Below are positions 1 through 12,610 of a stretch of DNA of 64,000 bases, piece by piece (position 1 is the stretch's first letter; each line of letters begins with the position of its first letter). A program made the position numbers and the translations under genes. This stretch comes from Diadema setosum (taxonomy: Eukaryota; Echinodermata; Echinoidea; Diadematoida; Diadematidae), in NCBI GenBank assembly GCA_033980235.1, contig CM067067.1, positions 18,667,239 to 18,731,238 of the forward strand, in the 5' to 3' direction. A model generated the notes under the pieces. It was not told the DNA's origin, ran no database searches, and saw only the letters and a program-made list of their open reading frames with translations.

Positions 1-1197
1 TCCACCGGCCTTTCACCACAGAATTTGTGCTTTTGTGGCCCGTCTGACAAAATGTCCCACTATTTGCGTGGTGGAGTATCAGATAGCTGGGGAACAAAAG
101 GAGTTGGGAGATCAGGGCAGATAAATCATATTTTATTGAATTCGATCTCGCAATGCAGCACATCCTTGCCCCTGTTGGAGTCCTCCCCTCGAAAAAGAGA
201 AAAAGGAGAGGGAGCAAAATTGAAAGGAAGGGAATTCAGGTTCAAAACCCTATTATGATTTTTTGAGAGTTGTGATGATAAGCCGATTATTATGACACCG
301 GCTTATCCAACTGAAAATGATGATGACAACAGAAGGATTTAAAAAAAAACACTCTAGCCATGTTTAACAACCACTTTTTATAATGCAACATTTCTCTCCA
401 TGTTTCAGTATATAAGGTCCTCATATTAAGCCTTTTTTAAAGCCTTCAGGTACCTTTTATATTATCATTTGATATTTCTTGTTAGTAAAAATATATGAAA
501 AAGTATAACACCAGCTAAACTCGATGGAAATTTAGGGATACTGATCTGAAGCTGTATGTAATCTTTAGGTCACCTCAGTCATTGTTCAGTGCTGGCGCTC
601 TAACAACCGATCAAGGAAGTATTGTGATTCATTGTAAAAGGCATTGGATCTATGAACAGGAAGTGTCTCCTCAAATTGAAGTTAAATTTTGATATGAAGA
701 GTAAAGTTATGCAAACAAAACAATTATAATTTAGCTAAGATTGGACTAAAAAAGAAATATTTTGGAACTTTTAAATGAAACATTTTTGAAAAACTGTTGC
801 AGTGATCACAATCCGATGTCTATATTAGACTTTAAGGAGATTATTTTATCACCTCACAATCCTCCCATCATGGAAATTATTTCCTTTATCAACAATGATT
901 CAGGAACTCAAGATATGAATGTGCAAATGGGTGAGTTGATGATGGTCGAATCACCATGCGCAATTTTTAATTGATCATGTTCAAAATTAACTTCTCTGCC
1001 ATAAAAGTATGAAACGTAATATTGTTCCTGGCTGAATAACTTTGAAATAATGATCAGTCAGGTATGATAGGATTTGAGACTCGGACATAATTTCATTTGA
1101 ACAATGAAAAGCAAACAAATCATATTTTTTTATATTAGCTACTTTGCAAGTTGTAATGTGGGTGCACAGCAAGTCAGATGAAGAGTAACCACCCCCT

Positions 1198-1228
1198 CCC
1201 CCCCCCCCCCATGTATATGAATCAGATT

Positions 1229-1265
<37 letters not shown>
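1198..1265. repeat. Poly(C) run and (TG)n microsatellite
   Basis: A run of 13 C is followed after about 20 bases by roughly 17 TG dinucleotides. No coding potential. Confidence 0.95.
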
Positions 1266-1268
<3 letters not shown>

Positions 1269-4200
1269 AAGGGAGATGATGGGCAGTATAAGTTGGTAAT
1301 GGATTTATCTTTTGAATGGCATTTGTACCGTTCCTATGTTCATGTTACACCCAGAATGGGTTGATTTATGATTAATTTGAATGAAATCAATAAAATATCA
1401 TTGAAAAAAAAAAAGTGTGTGTGTGTGTATTAGACATTCACAAATTTGCGGGTTTCCTTTTTAATGTGATAACATTTTTTGAAGTTTATCTTTCCTGTTT
1501 CTTTTATTATGCACCTTTAGACTTGATGTATCAAATAAATGTACAATAATATCTCTGTTAGGTGAGGTCATCTTCCTTTGAAGAAACTGAAGCATGCTGT
1601 TCCACTTTTTAAGAAAATGAAACTGAGTGATTGTTATCTATATACACAATCAACTGAGTCAGTGTGCTATAACCCCAGACTAGAAGGCCATGGTTTTGTG
1701 TATCATACTATAGTAGCTGGGGCAAAGTTTTATGAAGTATTAAAGGTCTGCAACCATGAGACTGCCATATAAATGCATGCAGATTATCATCTTGAGGTTG
1801 TCAGTAACATTTACTAGTATTTATGTGACAGATCCTGTCATTGAAATATTTTCTAGTTGGCCCATTTTTTTTTTCCTTTATAGATTCTCGTTGGATTGTG
1901 ATTACCTCACTCTCAACTCCACCCTAGCCTGCCCTCTTCGGATCCTGATAAATGTCTATGATCACAAAAAATTGTGTCTGTGATTGTGTGACAGCTTGTG
2001 TACATTTTAAAGTACATGGAATGACTAGGAAAATGGAGGGGGGGGGGGGTAGAAGAAAAATAAACTTGCATTTGTGTTGAAAAGATTGAATCCTCCGTTA
2101 TGAATCTGCTATTTCAATCATATTCTGTGATATACATACTGTATACATTTATGGAATCAATACAGATTTGATGATGAAAAGGTAGCAAGTTGTTTTTTTT
2201 TTTCCTGTTGTTGTTGTAGTTTTATGGGTGCACTGTGTGACTCCATGTTTGGCCAAATTCATGTACTGGATGTATAACTGTTTTGGGTCTGTCATCTACA
2301 AGTAGCTTGCTTTTTATACACTTTTGGCAAGTTGGAAGCTGTTTCCATTCTGTTGAAGTTTTGCTCCAATTTTTCAATGTTTCTGTGTTCCTGCCATGTG
2401 TTTCTGTGCCTTGATGTCATCAACAGTGCAAGATTATTTGTGGATGGGACTTATGGTTACATAATGATGTTTACCTGTGCTCCAAATCAAACTTGTTCCG
2501 CTATCTTGCTACATGAATTTTGTCAACAATTTGTGGAGACGGTTGTCTATCAAGGAAATCTTGCTGTCGACAAATCTGCCATGCAGTGTAGTGCGTGTTT
2601 GCGATAATAATTCCCTCACCCAGCCAGGTGATCTGTCATCTTTTGTTGTATGCAAGATGACCCAGATACCTGTGCCCTGTCTGATTGCCTAATGGCATTA
2701 ACTTATGATCTTAGAGCTCCCTCAGTCTGAACCTAATGGGAAGGAACCACTCAATATTAACCTTCAGTTGGAAGAATCAACTGCAGATTTGCTGCAGCAA
2801 ATAAAATGTCATGAGTACGGAATGCTGTTTTATTCTTCACAGTCATAACACCAGGGAATCGTGTAGGAGAGACAGAAATTATACTGTTTTTTTCCCCATT
2901 CTTTTTTCTGTAATAATAATTTCTTCCCACGATGACAGTTACATTGGTGCCACTTAAAGAGCAGCATGACTTTAGTTGGATGAATCTTATTCCCACGTCA
3001 TTTGTCAAGAAAAACAGCGAGAGAGACTGAAGGATACAAAACATTGCTAGCAATGATTCATCAGAAATCGGTACAACTTACAAGGAAAAATTCTACTGTG
3101 TTGTGTTTTGATATCATACATGCTGTAAAATCAGTATTGATTTAAAAAACAAGTGCCCACCTTCAAAGCAGACAGACTCCGGAGATGTAAGATATATTTT
3201 AACTTGTTAAAAAGATAGTGTCTTTGAAATATCATTCGTCATATTAAATCCATAATATAACATGCATATATTTTGCATACCAACAGTTCAGTTTTGCTCT
3301 GCGACTGTATGATCATAATCCAGTGATATGCCAATATATGGCTCGGCATTTCATACCACCGAATGAGAGATACGATGAATGGCTGAATAGTACCTCAGAA
3401 CGCTGTGGCCGCAACTGAACAATAATGCGCCCCTGTCATAATGATAATATTTTCTGTCGCCGATTCACGGCATTCAGAGCAGGGCTGGCCTAGTGAGTGA
3501 TTACGTGTTGGTGTATCAACGCCATCGTGTTTGTTCATATCTATTGATGAAAGAAGAAGAAAAGAAAAAGAGGGCGAAAAAAGAAGAAGATCTGGACCAT
3601 GAATGCAAGGCCAGGTAGATAAACTGATGAAGCGCTGTGTTTAACAATTCCCCCCCCCCCCCCCCACCTTTCCAGTCTGAATACCATCCAACAAATAAAG
3701 AAGGTTCAATATCATTGTTAATTCTTCTTTCACTTCTGCTGTTAAAGGCCAGGCCAGATAGACCCATGGAGGCTTTTGCATTCACCCCACCCCCCCCCCC
3801 TCTTTTTGTTGCATAGAAATACTACAATTCTGATCCATTTGTGATGTACCAATAACCTGTGCACCTCTGACATATCTAACCTTCAGATGTAATGCTTTTG
3901 ATGATGATTTTTAGCAACTCTTATTCTTATTAATATATTATGTCAAAATATTTTGTTATATATGTATATAGCCAGAGCAAATATGACCCATATTATTACT
4001 GTCTAGCAACCAGAAGAAAAAAGAAAACAAAATAAGCATTGATAATGGTCTCCTCCACCTTAAAAGATTTGCTATGAAATATACATATTATTTCACATGA
4101 TTATATATTTGTAATGTGACCTTTCGTTTATATTTTCATGACTTTTGAATAATATGTTTGATATTGTCATACTTATTTTTTATGTAAGGGGAGAAATATC

Positions 4201-6412
4201 AAAATTACTGAAACTGAAAACTGAGACTGAAACAAAGTCATAGATACTCAATGAGTATGTCCATTCATCCATGCAACCAAGAGAAGGTAAAAGGGTAGTG
4301 TATTTTCCACCTTCTTTGTGAAACCGATCGCCATCTTTTTGACATTACAGCTCTCTGTAAGTTTGTGGGAATTGGAATAGAAGAGAGCATGGCTACTAGC
4401 TGCCAGCATGCACTGGTTAAGATTGCTGTTCGATTCCGTGATGTTTCTTGTCAAAGTTTGTTATGGCTGAACAGAAATATGGGAGGAAAATTTCACACCA
4501 TGCTCTGAAGGCCCTTTAAGTGAGCAGAGAAGAGGAGAAATAAAGAAGCAGGAACGGTAACACCCATTGGAAAACTCCAGAGCTACATAGGGCTCACATG
4601 CTACCTTAATTCACGGTCGCTGACTGCCAATGTAACAAAACATTTCTTTTTCTCCTTTGGCTGTGCTTCTACGTATACTGTATGTCTGCAACAGTATCAC
4701 AAAAGGTCCAGTGAAATAGTAGAAATGCAACTGGTAGTGGCAAAAAGGGAGAAAAAAAACGGGAGGGGACATGTTTGCTCAGAAACGTCATTTTCAAAAG
4801 AGACGTTGCACTTGCTAGGACTGAGGTGTTTCTGTTAGCAGCGGGGGGCCCCCGGTATCACACGGTATTTCATTCTCGACGTCTTCTCTGTCCTGGTATG
4901 CCTGCATCTTTATTTTACCTCACTCGTAGAGATGGTGTCAAAAGTTAGACCGATAAGGTGTTGGAGCGTCCAGCTCTCACAAAAGGCGCCCACAGGTGAG
5001 GCACAGGCGGCGAAGCTGGTGATGGCATTGATAGATGGACTGCCATTGTGCGCAGGAATTGAAGTCGGCCATATTGTTTGATGCGTATTTCCGATAAAGT
5101 CAATGTGAAACAACCTCCAACCCCAACGTCAACCCGCCAAAAAAAATCCAATCAAAACAACAGCAAACCTTCAATGTTAATTTTTGGATCATACATGTTG
5201 GCTAAGTGTAAGATGCATTTCTTTTTCTTTCTTTTTTTTTTTTTGAAGGACGGAATACATCCCTGTTAAAATGTAATGCAGTTTTTGTAGCACATTTTAT
5301 ACATTTCATGTGTTGGAATCCTTACTTGTAACTGCTGAGAGAACCTATGAGCTAAAGTGTCAACAAAGCAGAGACACATGCTTTTGCCTAATTTTGATAT
5401 CTTTTTTCTTTGTTGTGTAGCTCAACAGTACACTCTAATGTACTTCTATTGTATGTTAGAAGTTGCTAAGTTAGTGTACCCATGACCAGACATGTGTACT
5501 ACCCCTGTAAGACAGCTGAATTCCACAAACGTGTTGTAATGATTACTTCGTGAAGCTTACAGAGCTGCGCACCATGGCTCGGGTGACTGGCTTGAAAGAG
5601 GCAGCGTTTCACTCACGCATTCTGCAATTCACGATGTTTTGTTTCTTTTTTCACACCCGCACACTTTTTTCCCCCCACAAAGCGTCTGGGCATGCATGGT
5701 GCAATGTGTTCGTAACAGAAACACTTCTCACCGGCAAGTATTCACACATGGTATTGTTTAAAGGCCATTGTCGACTGGCAGACATCAACTCGGCGGAATG
5801 TCAGGACAGTGTTGTAAATTACTACTTGGTCAATGTCAGGTTTCTGTTCTGTAGAAATTTGCCCAAGGTTGCCAAATGTCAACAGTTCATTTTCTCCGTT
5901 TTCTCTCTACTTTTTTTTTGGCCTTTGCCTACGAACAGACAAATTTCATTAAAAGAAAACAAACTGAACGAGAGAGAACGAGATTGTGAATTTAGCCCAC
6001 CCGGCCAAGGCGAGGTCTGGGTGTGCTGATTGAAAGAGAATGCGTGTGTGTGATTTTTAGGAGCAAGGGGTACATCCTTGGGACATTATGAAGAGGAGCA
6101 ATGTCTATTAACCCCCACAGTCTCATGGTAAATGCTGTCAACAATCAGTTCATTGAAAATATGGGCAGTAGATGCACCAATGTAGACCATTCTTTGTGCT
6201 TGGGAAAAAAAAAAGAATTGTTAATACCCCAATAGGCTATAAAAGTGATGTACTCTGTTATTACAGAAAATGCACATTCCATCACAGGGGTAATACCCCT
6301 TTTGTTGTCTGTGTCCAAAGTCCCTTTGATGAGTTTGATGGTTTGAAATGCCAGTCCGTGTCATGGGAGTCTGTTCACAGGAGAGTGGACCACTCATGGC
6401 CATGTTCTGGCC

Positions 6413-6455
6413 ATCTATCTATCTGTCTATCTATCTATCTATCTATCTATCTATC
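6413..6455. repeat. (CTAT)n microsatellite
   Basis: About ten CTAT tetranucleotide units with one CTGT interruption. The open frames crossing it are produced by the repeat. Confidence 0.95.
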
Positions 6456-7507
6456 ATTTCTTTCCCTGAGAATATTTACATTGTAGGTCCAACTGTAGGA
6501 GATGGGTATGAATGTACGATTCTACAGGTCTGTCATTGCAATTCTGAGGTGTGTCCATATACACACATGGCCTGGTCCTGGCCCTAGAGTTCATCGTGCC
6601 AGGGCAGGTTCCCACGATAGGGGCTGGGTTCGCACGTCACGAGCCGGTGATCTTCCAATTCAGTTCCACTTAACTCGGCTGATTGTCACCGTCATGTCAC
6701 ATCACCTGGTAGTCATCAGTGCTAGGTGCAAGCCTAGTCTGGCTCTCAAAAGATCTCTCCCTATTTTCTGTTCTTTCTTCTTTTTTGTCAAGCTAAAATT
6801 TGAGTGAACGCATGCAAAAGTCTCTTCGCATTTGCAGCAAAATCCTGCGTATTTATAATTCTCTAAAACTCTAATGGAAAGCTGGTAAAAGACTTTGAGC
6901 TTTTAAATTGTTTTCCCTCACTGCCATCTTTCTTTATTTATCGTGGCTGAAATGCTTGAAAGTGTTTTTTTTTTTCAGTTTTTGCTTTCTGGTAAATGCC
7001 ACCTGCTGCCCATGATGCACTCGCATGAGAAAAGCAGTTATCTAGTCAGAAGAAGGCTCTGGTCTGAGAAACAAAAAACTAATAGTCATGACTATAAATG
7101 GCCTGTTGATTTCAGAAACTGAGGTGTACCATGCATTCAGTCTCTTGAAATCATATCATCTTCACGCCTGTTTGATTAACTTGATTGCATCGTGAAGCGA
7201 TCATACCGTTGTCTCCCTAGATTATTTGAGAGCATAGTGTAAAAGAAAGAATGCTGTAACGGTGACATCGCTCAGCAAGTGATGTGTATAAACTAGTTTA
7301 ATAGTGAAAAAGGACTGTTCTTGGAGATATGCATGCTAAGGCTGGCAATTTATCCTACGGTAGCAAAGCAACGAGCCACTGAACCGATTTTGGCTGAACC
7401 AAATTCTTATTTATGGAAGCTGACAAGCTGATGCTCCACTGGAGCAGCTGTCTGGGTTGCCATGGGCAACAAGGAGAAATGCAAGACTGCAATGCAGATT
7501 TTGTTCG

Positions 7508-7535
7508 GGTGGGGGTGGGGGGGGGGGGGTGGGGA
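7508..7535. repeat. G-rich tract
   Basis: G runs of 5, 13 and 4 separated by single T bases on the + strand. This satisfies a simple G-quadruplex pattern. Confidence 0.9.
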
Positions 7536-8446
7536 GATGAGGGTGTTTGCAAAACTGTTGAAATTTTGACGTAGTTTGATGGGTCTCGAACTGACAGCGA
7601 GTTTTCCATGTCATCACACAATTTTTATGCCTAATCCTCCCAGGCATGCAGACGATTTATTCCAAAAAGCCATATCTCTCCAATCATCAGGTACTTTTGT
7701 AATTGGCGCAGCACCATCCATTCTAACTATGAAGTAATGGGATGTTAAAAAAAAAATCGTGGGGGTAAATCTATCAGCATGCCCTTTTTTTACCTTATGT
7801 GGAGGAGAAAATGAGGCAGTTTTCATGGGCAGAGCTGTCTTTTATGGACCTTCATAAAAAGATGTAGGCTGCTTGAAGGTACGCATTCATACAATGGTGT
7901 ATAAATATCTCAATAACGTTTGATGCGAGATAAGCATCAGTCAGCCCCTGCAAAGTTTCTATCCTCTTTCCTTCACCTTTCCCCCCCATCTTTTCACCAT
8001 CAGCGAATTGTAGAGATATGGAATCAAAGATATGTAACACATTAGCAGAAATAACGGGTAGGTCTACTGCAGATCAAATGTTCAGTCAATATTGGGTAAA
8101 GAAATATGACTTGGGGCATGAAGCAGAAGATGCCCATGAAGAGAATGATAATCGGCAATGAACCGGTTGAGGACGAGTCCCGAGTATACTCAGGCAATCG
8201 TCGCTATTGGGAAATGCTTGTAGCAAAATCAAACCATCCTCAACAGGTTATGACTAATCCAACAGAAGCTGGCTCACATATCTCTCAAAAATCTGTCACA
8301 GAAGCAATCCCAAATAAAGCAATGCAAGTTCTGTCATGGTTAGTCTCGAATACATCACCAACCAAAGAAGAAAAGTTGGCAGTTATCATGTGAATCACAG
8401 TGAGAAGTGAACTAGTAGCTTTACCTGATGACATTGAAACATTGTA

Positions 8447-9150
8447 GTTCTCCCCCCGTACTCGCACTATTTTTGCCCGTACTCGCACTATTTTTGCAAA
8501 GAAAACAATTATATTTACTGGACCCAGATATTGGAATGATCTCCCTCTAGATATCACTTCTTCCTTATCTTTATTCACCTTCAAACGCAAATTAAAACAG
8601 TTATTACTTAGTGGATACACACTACCAAGTTTTTAGCAACCCTTTTATGCTCCCAGTCTTTTGTCCTTGTCCGCAGCACCAAGTCATTCAAGTTATTTCA
8701 TGGTACCGATACATCTTTTAATAATATAGCATTTTTGTTATTCAAACACTGCGAGATTTGTATGCAGTCTGGTTTGTGCGATATCTATGTGGTTCATTAG
8801 TTTATTACTCATCGATTTTTTGTACTTGTGTAATTTTAGTTGGTCAAGACAAACATATCCGTTCTCCGTGTAAAATTATATGCCTATGAACTCGGGAACC
8901 TACAGTTTTACAAGCTTTAAAGCTTTTATGTAGGCCCCATCATATTTCTTATACTTACTAGTGACATTTTCACACAATATGACCTTGTACATGTGTGTCA
9001 AGTATATTTTCTTTTTCTTTTCTTCTTCGATCAAAAGACATGATTGTATATATTTTGTATTCTTGTTTTGTTGTCAATAATTTTGTAATGTCATCATTGA
9101 GAAATGGAAATATGAAATAAATTAAAATTAAGAATTAAATTAAGAAATTA
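8447..9150 (+). mobile_element. 5'-truncated LINE, 3' end fragment
   Basis: The + strand frame ending at the TAG at 8634-8636 encodes the typical C-terminus of CR1/Jockey-group LINE ORF2: a GPRYWNDLP motif followed by a FKRKLKQLLL basic-leucine tail. The fragment starts near 8447, only about 60 codons before the stop, so RT and endonuclease are missing. About 500 bases of 3' UTR follow and end in an AT-rich tail with AATAAA near 9116. A 21-bp tandem duplication (8455-8475 and 8476-8496) lies in frame just upstream of the GPRYWN motif. It is a different element from the one at 12611: the same C-terminal motif is present but the residues and UTR differ. The left boundary is approximate and no target-site duplication was found. 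Confidence 0.8.
8455..8496 (+). repeat. 21-bp tandem duplication
   Basis: Two adjacent copies of a 21-bp unit starting CCCGTACTCGCAC. The length is a multiple of three, so the LINE frame through the fragment stays open. Confidence 0.9.
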
Positions 9151-10644
9151 GTTAATTTGTAAACATATGGCGTGTTAAGCCCGTTAAATCACAGACATAT
9201 TACCTGTTACTTCTGGTGTTGCTGTGCTGCTAGGATGGTACAAGTGTGAGTAGATAGCTGATGATGATGATGACAAGGTAATTACGTGGAATTTGTAGCC
9301 TTTACTGAACGAAATTGGACAAAAGAGTCAGATGTAATATAAACTGATCCCAGGACTTCCCTTTGCTGAGTGTTGGGGAATGTGCTTGAAAGAGTCATTT
9401 TACATTTGTGAAGGTTTCATTGACAATGATGTGTGATACTTAATAATATCACACATATTTCCATGGAGATATGTATGTCATATTGCACTTGAGTGGTGTC
9501 CTTGGCTTGTTTGTCCTTTTTTGTTTTGTTGTTGTTGTGTGTGACTTATTACAATAGATCTGTTTAGACACTTTTTTGCAGGTGATAACGGTATAAAGTT
9601 TTACGCAAGAAAGCAAGTTAAATGCAATTCTGTTTATCTGCAGGGAGAGAAAATGTTTTTGGGATGTCTGCAGATGAGCCTAAAGACAAACACTTGCATG
9701 TCCCAGATTTTTCCCAGGGAGGAAAGATGTGAGGATAAGGTATGATAATGGGGGAGCTGGAATCTTCAGTACTCTCTCCTCTTGTCTCCTTTAGAACCCA
9801 GACTTCTGGGGAGAACAGATCGAATCAACCTTCAAACTCACATTCACATGGAGAAGATGAGTCACATTCAAGCTTTCAGTTTTAGTGTCAGGAACTTCTG
9901 AAAAAAGATCTGAGAAAAAAAAAAAAAGGCTCAGGCATACCAGTTTAAATCAGTCTCAAGAAAATTGCAACTGTCATGACAGGGATATGTGATTAAAGTA
10001 AAAGAAAAGAGCAAAATGCAAGACGTTGATATGTGCAAGTGTGGCAACCTATCATCTGTCTTCTTCTACTACACTTTCTTGCCTCTATTCCTCAGCTCCT
10101 CCAACTTCCTTCTTCATCTTTTAACATTCACACCCTCCTCTTCCTCCTTTAGGGCCTCTTTTTTTTTTTTTTTTGTTCAGGGAGTTTCTCCCTTTGTAAG
10201 AGAAAGTATAGTTTCACTTCTTATTTTTTTCTTGGGGGGAGAACTTTTATCAACACAGCAATTCTTTTTTATGAGAGTTTGAAGGTGAGCTTTGTACAGG
10301 TGAGCCCATCTCGTGGCCCCAGTTGAACTCATTTTGTCTGTGTTTTTGGTATGCCATAGCCAAGGACGACCGTAATCCATGCAAAATTAGAATCCTTACA
10401 AAGGGCTGCATTCAGACGAGGTTCTGATCCCTTTTCCCCTCCCTCACCCACTTTTTCAAGCCTCAATTCTGTGATGTGTTGTCCTTAGATTTTGCCTTGC
10501 ACGACAACACACATTATACACATACTCTTATCAAGAGAATACCATTTTGAACAGTATGCCTATATTGTCATATCACAAGTAATATGACAATGCAGGGGAA
10601 AGAAATGGACTTGTTCTCACATGGCAATTATTCAGTTGCACTCG

Positions 10645-10745
10645 CTCCCTTACAGTATTAAAGGCCTGTAGGTCCTATATGCTAACATCGTTGAGCTCCC
10701 TTAAAGTGTTAAAGGCCTGTTAGTCCTATATGCTAACATCGTGAG
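10645..10745. repeat. Two-copy tandem duplication, 51-bp unit
   Basis: Units at 10645-10695 and 10696-10745 share almost all positions, including AAAGGCCTGT and CCTATATGCTAACATCG. A few substitutions separate them. Confidence 0.9.
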
Positions 10746-11361
10746 TGCCTTGTGTCATTTTGCTGATTTAATATTCTTCATGAAAGTTGAGGACGGTTAT
10801 GCATTGTGACAAAACAGGCAATGGTACTAGGCCAGTGCTTATTCAGTTTCTATTTGAACAACTATGTAATTTTTTACTCTTCCTTTATTGGCGTGTTCTT
10901 TCAACAACAATAACAACACTGCCACTACCAAACTACAACTAACAACAACAACACCCACCAAACAAACAAATTCTCTGAAAATGCTCCTAATAATCATGGG
11001 AGAACCTTGTGTGCGTACATGTCTCCTCTTCAGAGATTGTAATAGGGGCAGAGCTATGTATGACCTTGCATTTTTGCCGATCTTCTTGTTGGGCTGTTCT
11101 AACTTTCCAAAAGGAGGAGGCAGATCTCGGGCAATCAAGTGATGCAATTTTATCGGCATCCAGGTGCTAAATTGTGCAGTGGTGAATTTTCCCCACTGAA
11201 AACCTGTATTGCTGCAGGTATGTAGAGCTTAGTAGGCCCCTGATTGCTGTAGTAGAATAGATGCTATTGCAGCCATGTTGCTGCAGTAGAATAGGTTGTG
11301 TATATGCATGGGGGTATAGGCAGTTTTTTACCGCTCTCTTTCCCACCCTAGTCGACTACCA

Positions 11362-11389
11362 CCCCCCCCCCCCCACACACACACACACA
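11362..11389. repeat. Poly(C) plus (AC)n
   Basis: A 13-base C run is continued directly by eight CA units. Confidence 0.95.
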
Positions 11390-11566
11390 TACCAGCTCAT
11401 CCTTTCTTCTTCTATTACATAACTTGAATCCCCCACCAGACATGTAGTCACAGAAGGCCATTGCAATTATACTATTATGCACACTTTCATTTTCGGTCCA
11501 CAATGAAAAACTCTTTACACTTACACACACACAAAACTCCTGATAAAGGGCATTTTCATTAAGGGA

Positions 11567-11586
11567 CCCCCCCCCCCCCCCCCCCC
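11567..11586. repeat. Poly(C) tract, 20 bases
   Basis: Uninterrupted run of C on the + strand. Confidence 0.95.
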
Positions 11587-11726
11587 ATCAGAAAAACTAT
11601 GTAATGGATAACATTATCTCAGTTCAGAAAGTCTCTGTGATTAATTTTCATAATTAACCATCATAATTATTTTGTGCTTTTGATCGGGATGCATTCATTG
11701 GTATGATATGACGCTGTTATTTTGCA

Positions 11727-11727
<1 letters not shown>

Positions 11728-11758
<31 letters not shown>
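11728..11758. repeat. Poly(C) tract, 31 bases
   Basis: The longest homopolymer in the window. Its true length is uncertain because such runs are hard to sequence. Confidence 0.9.
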
Positions 11759-11760
<2 letters not shown>

Positions 11761-12597
11761 GATCTGCCACGGACAATAACTGGCTGAGGTACTTTAGTGC
11801 ATGAGCTATAGCTATTATCCAGAAAGTTTTTGTCAGATAAAGAGCATTTGAAATGATATGTGCCTGCGATTAAGGGGTGCAAGGCATTTACAAAAATGTT
11901 TCAAAAGAACAGAAATTCACAAGGAGTCAATAATGTCCTTCAGTCTGAATTAGAATGTTAAAAAAAAAAAGCAACAGAACCAGTACCCTGCTTTTCTTCT
12001 TCTTCTCTCATGTAAACTGAAGCTTTTATTCACAGTGCAAGCAATGTAGGATTTACTCATGCCCAGTATAAAGGAGATGAATATGCTGTGATCTAGACAT
12101 AGGTTTCCTTACCTCCTTGTGCATAAACTCTCTGTGAACCTGAACTGTTTTGTGGTGTGAAATTTGTCTTTCCAATCTTGTGCTTTCCTTTTCTAGCTAT
12201 CACAAAAACAGCAAAACATTAATGATTTTTGAGACATTGATATATGAAATAGTCTTGTTCATAAAATCATACCCAAGTGAAGTACGTCATAGCTGGCCTA
12301 GTGCAAAAAGGAAAGAAAGAAAAAGTACTGGCACAATGATCTTCGCTTCATACTTTTGTAATTTTCAAGTGGTGTGGCTTCATATAATTCCCTCAAAAAT
12401 GAATTTTATCCATTTTCATATTGTGGTGAATTTACCCATTCACAGATGAATGTTGGTCAGTCTTTTGGGGGAATTTTGAACACTCTTGTGTGATCTGGTG
12501 CATTTTCCCTCATTTGACCCATGTCCCACTGTAATTCAAATTCAATTTCTTTCTGGTTTTATAGCTGCAACTAAATTTCTGTTGGTAGGGAGCCAAC

Positions 12598-12610
12598 TTG
12601 CCAATCACTG
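12598..12610. repeat. Left target-site duplication of the full-length LINE
   Basis: The 13-mer TTGCCAATCACTG is repeated exactly at 21183-21195, immediately after the LINE tail. This defines the element as 12611-21182. Confidence 0.9.

Larger units (their letters stand above)
1..8446. other. Non-coding interval, no gene recognised
   Basis: No reading frame here resembles a known protein. The longest frames (for example 5550-6029 on +, 159 codons) are rich in runs of F, S and L from T-rich DNA and look like chance. The stretch holds G or C runs (2038-2049, 3650-3665, 3789-3800), a GT microsatellite near 1231 and a CTAT microsatellite near 6413. An AATAAA followed by a short A run at about 1388-1413 could be the end of an old retroposed sequence, but this is weak. 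It is either intergenic or intronic. Confidence 0.5.
9151..12597. other. Non-coding interval, no gene recognised
   Basis: Only short frames of low-complexity composition are present. It contains a 51-bp tandem duplication at 10645, an AC/C tract at 11362, and C runs of 20 and 31 bases at 11567 and 11728. I see no exon, RNA gene or recognisable element. Confidence 0.5.

Noticed and set aside
4421..4450. tRNA-like B-box (GTTCGATTCC)
   Set aside because: No matching A-box, acceptor stem or anticodon arm could be found around it.
5550..6029. 159-codon + strand frame
   Set aside because: Composition is dominated by F/L/S from T-rich DNA, no motif or splice context was seen, and its length is plausible by chance in a window of this size.
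8106..8393. 95-codon + strand frame just upstream of the LINE remnant
   Set aside because: It is not in phase with the LINE tail and has no recognisable similarity to EN, RT or any other domain.
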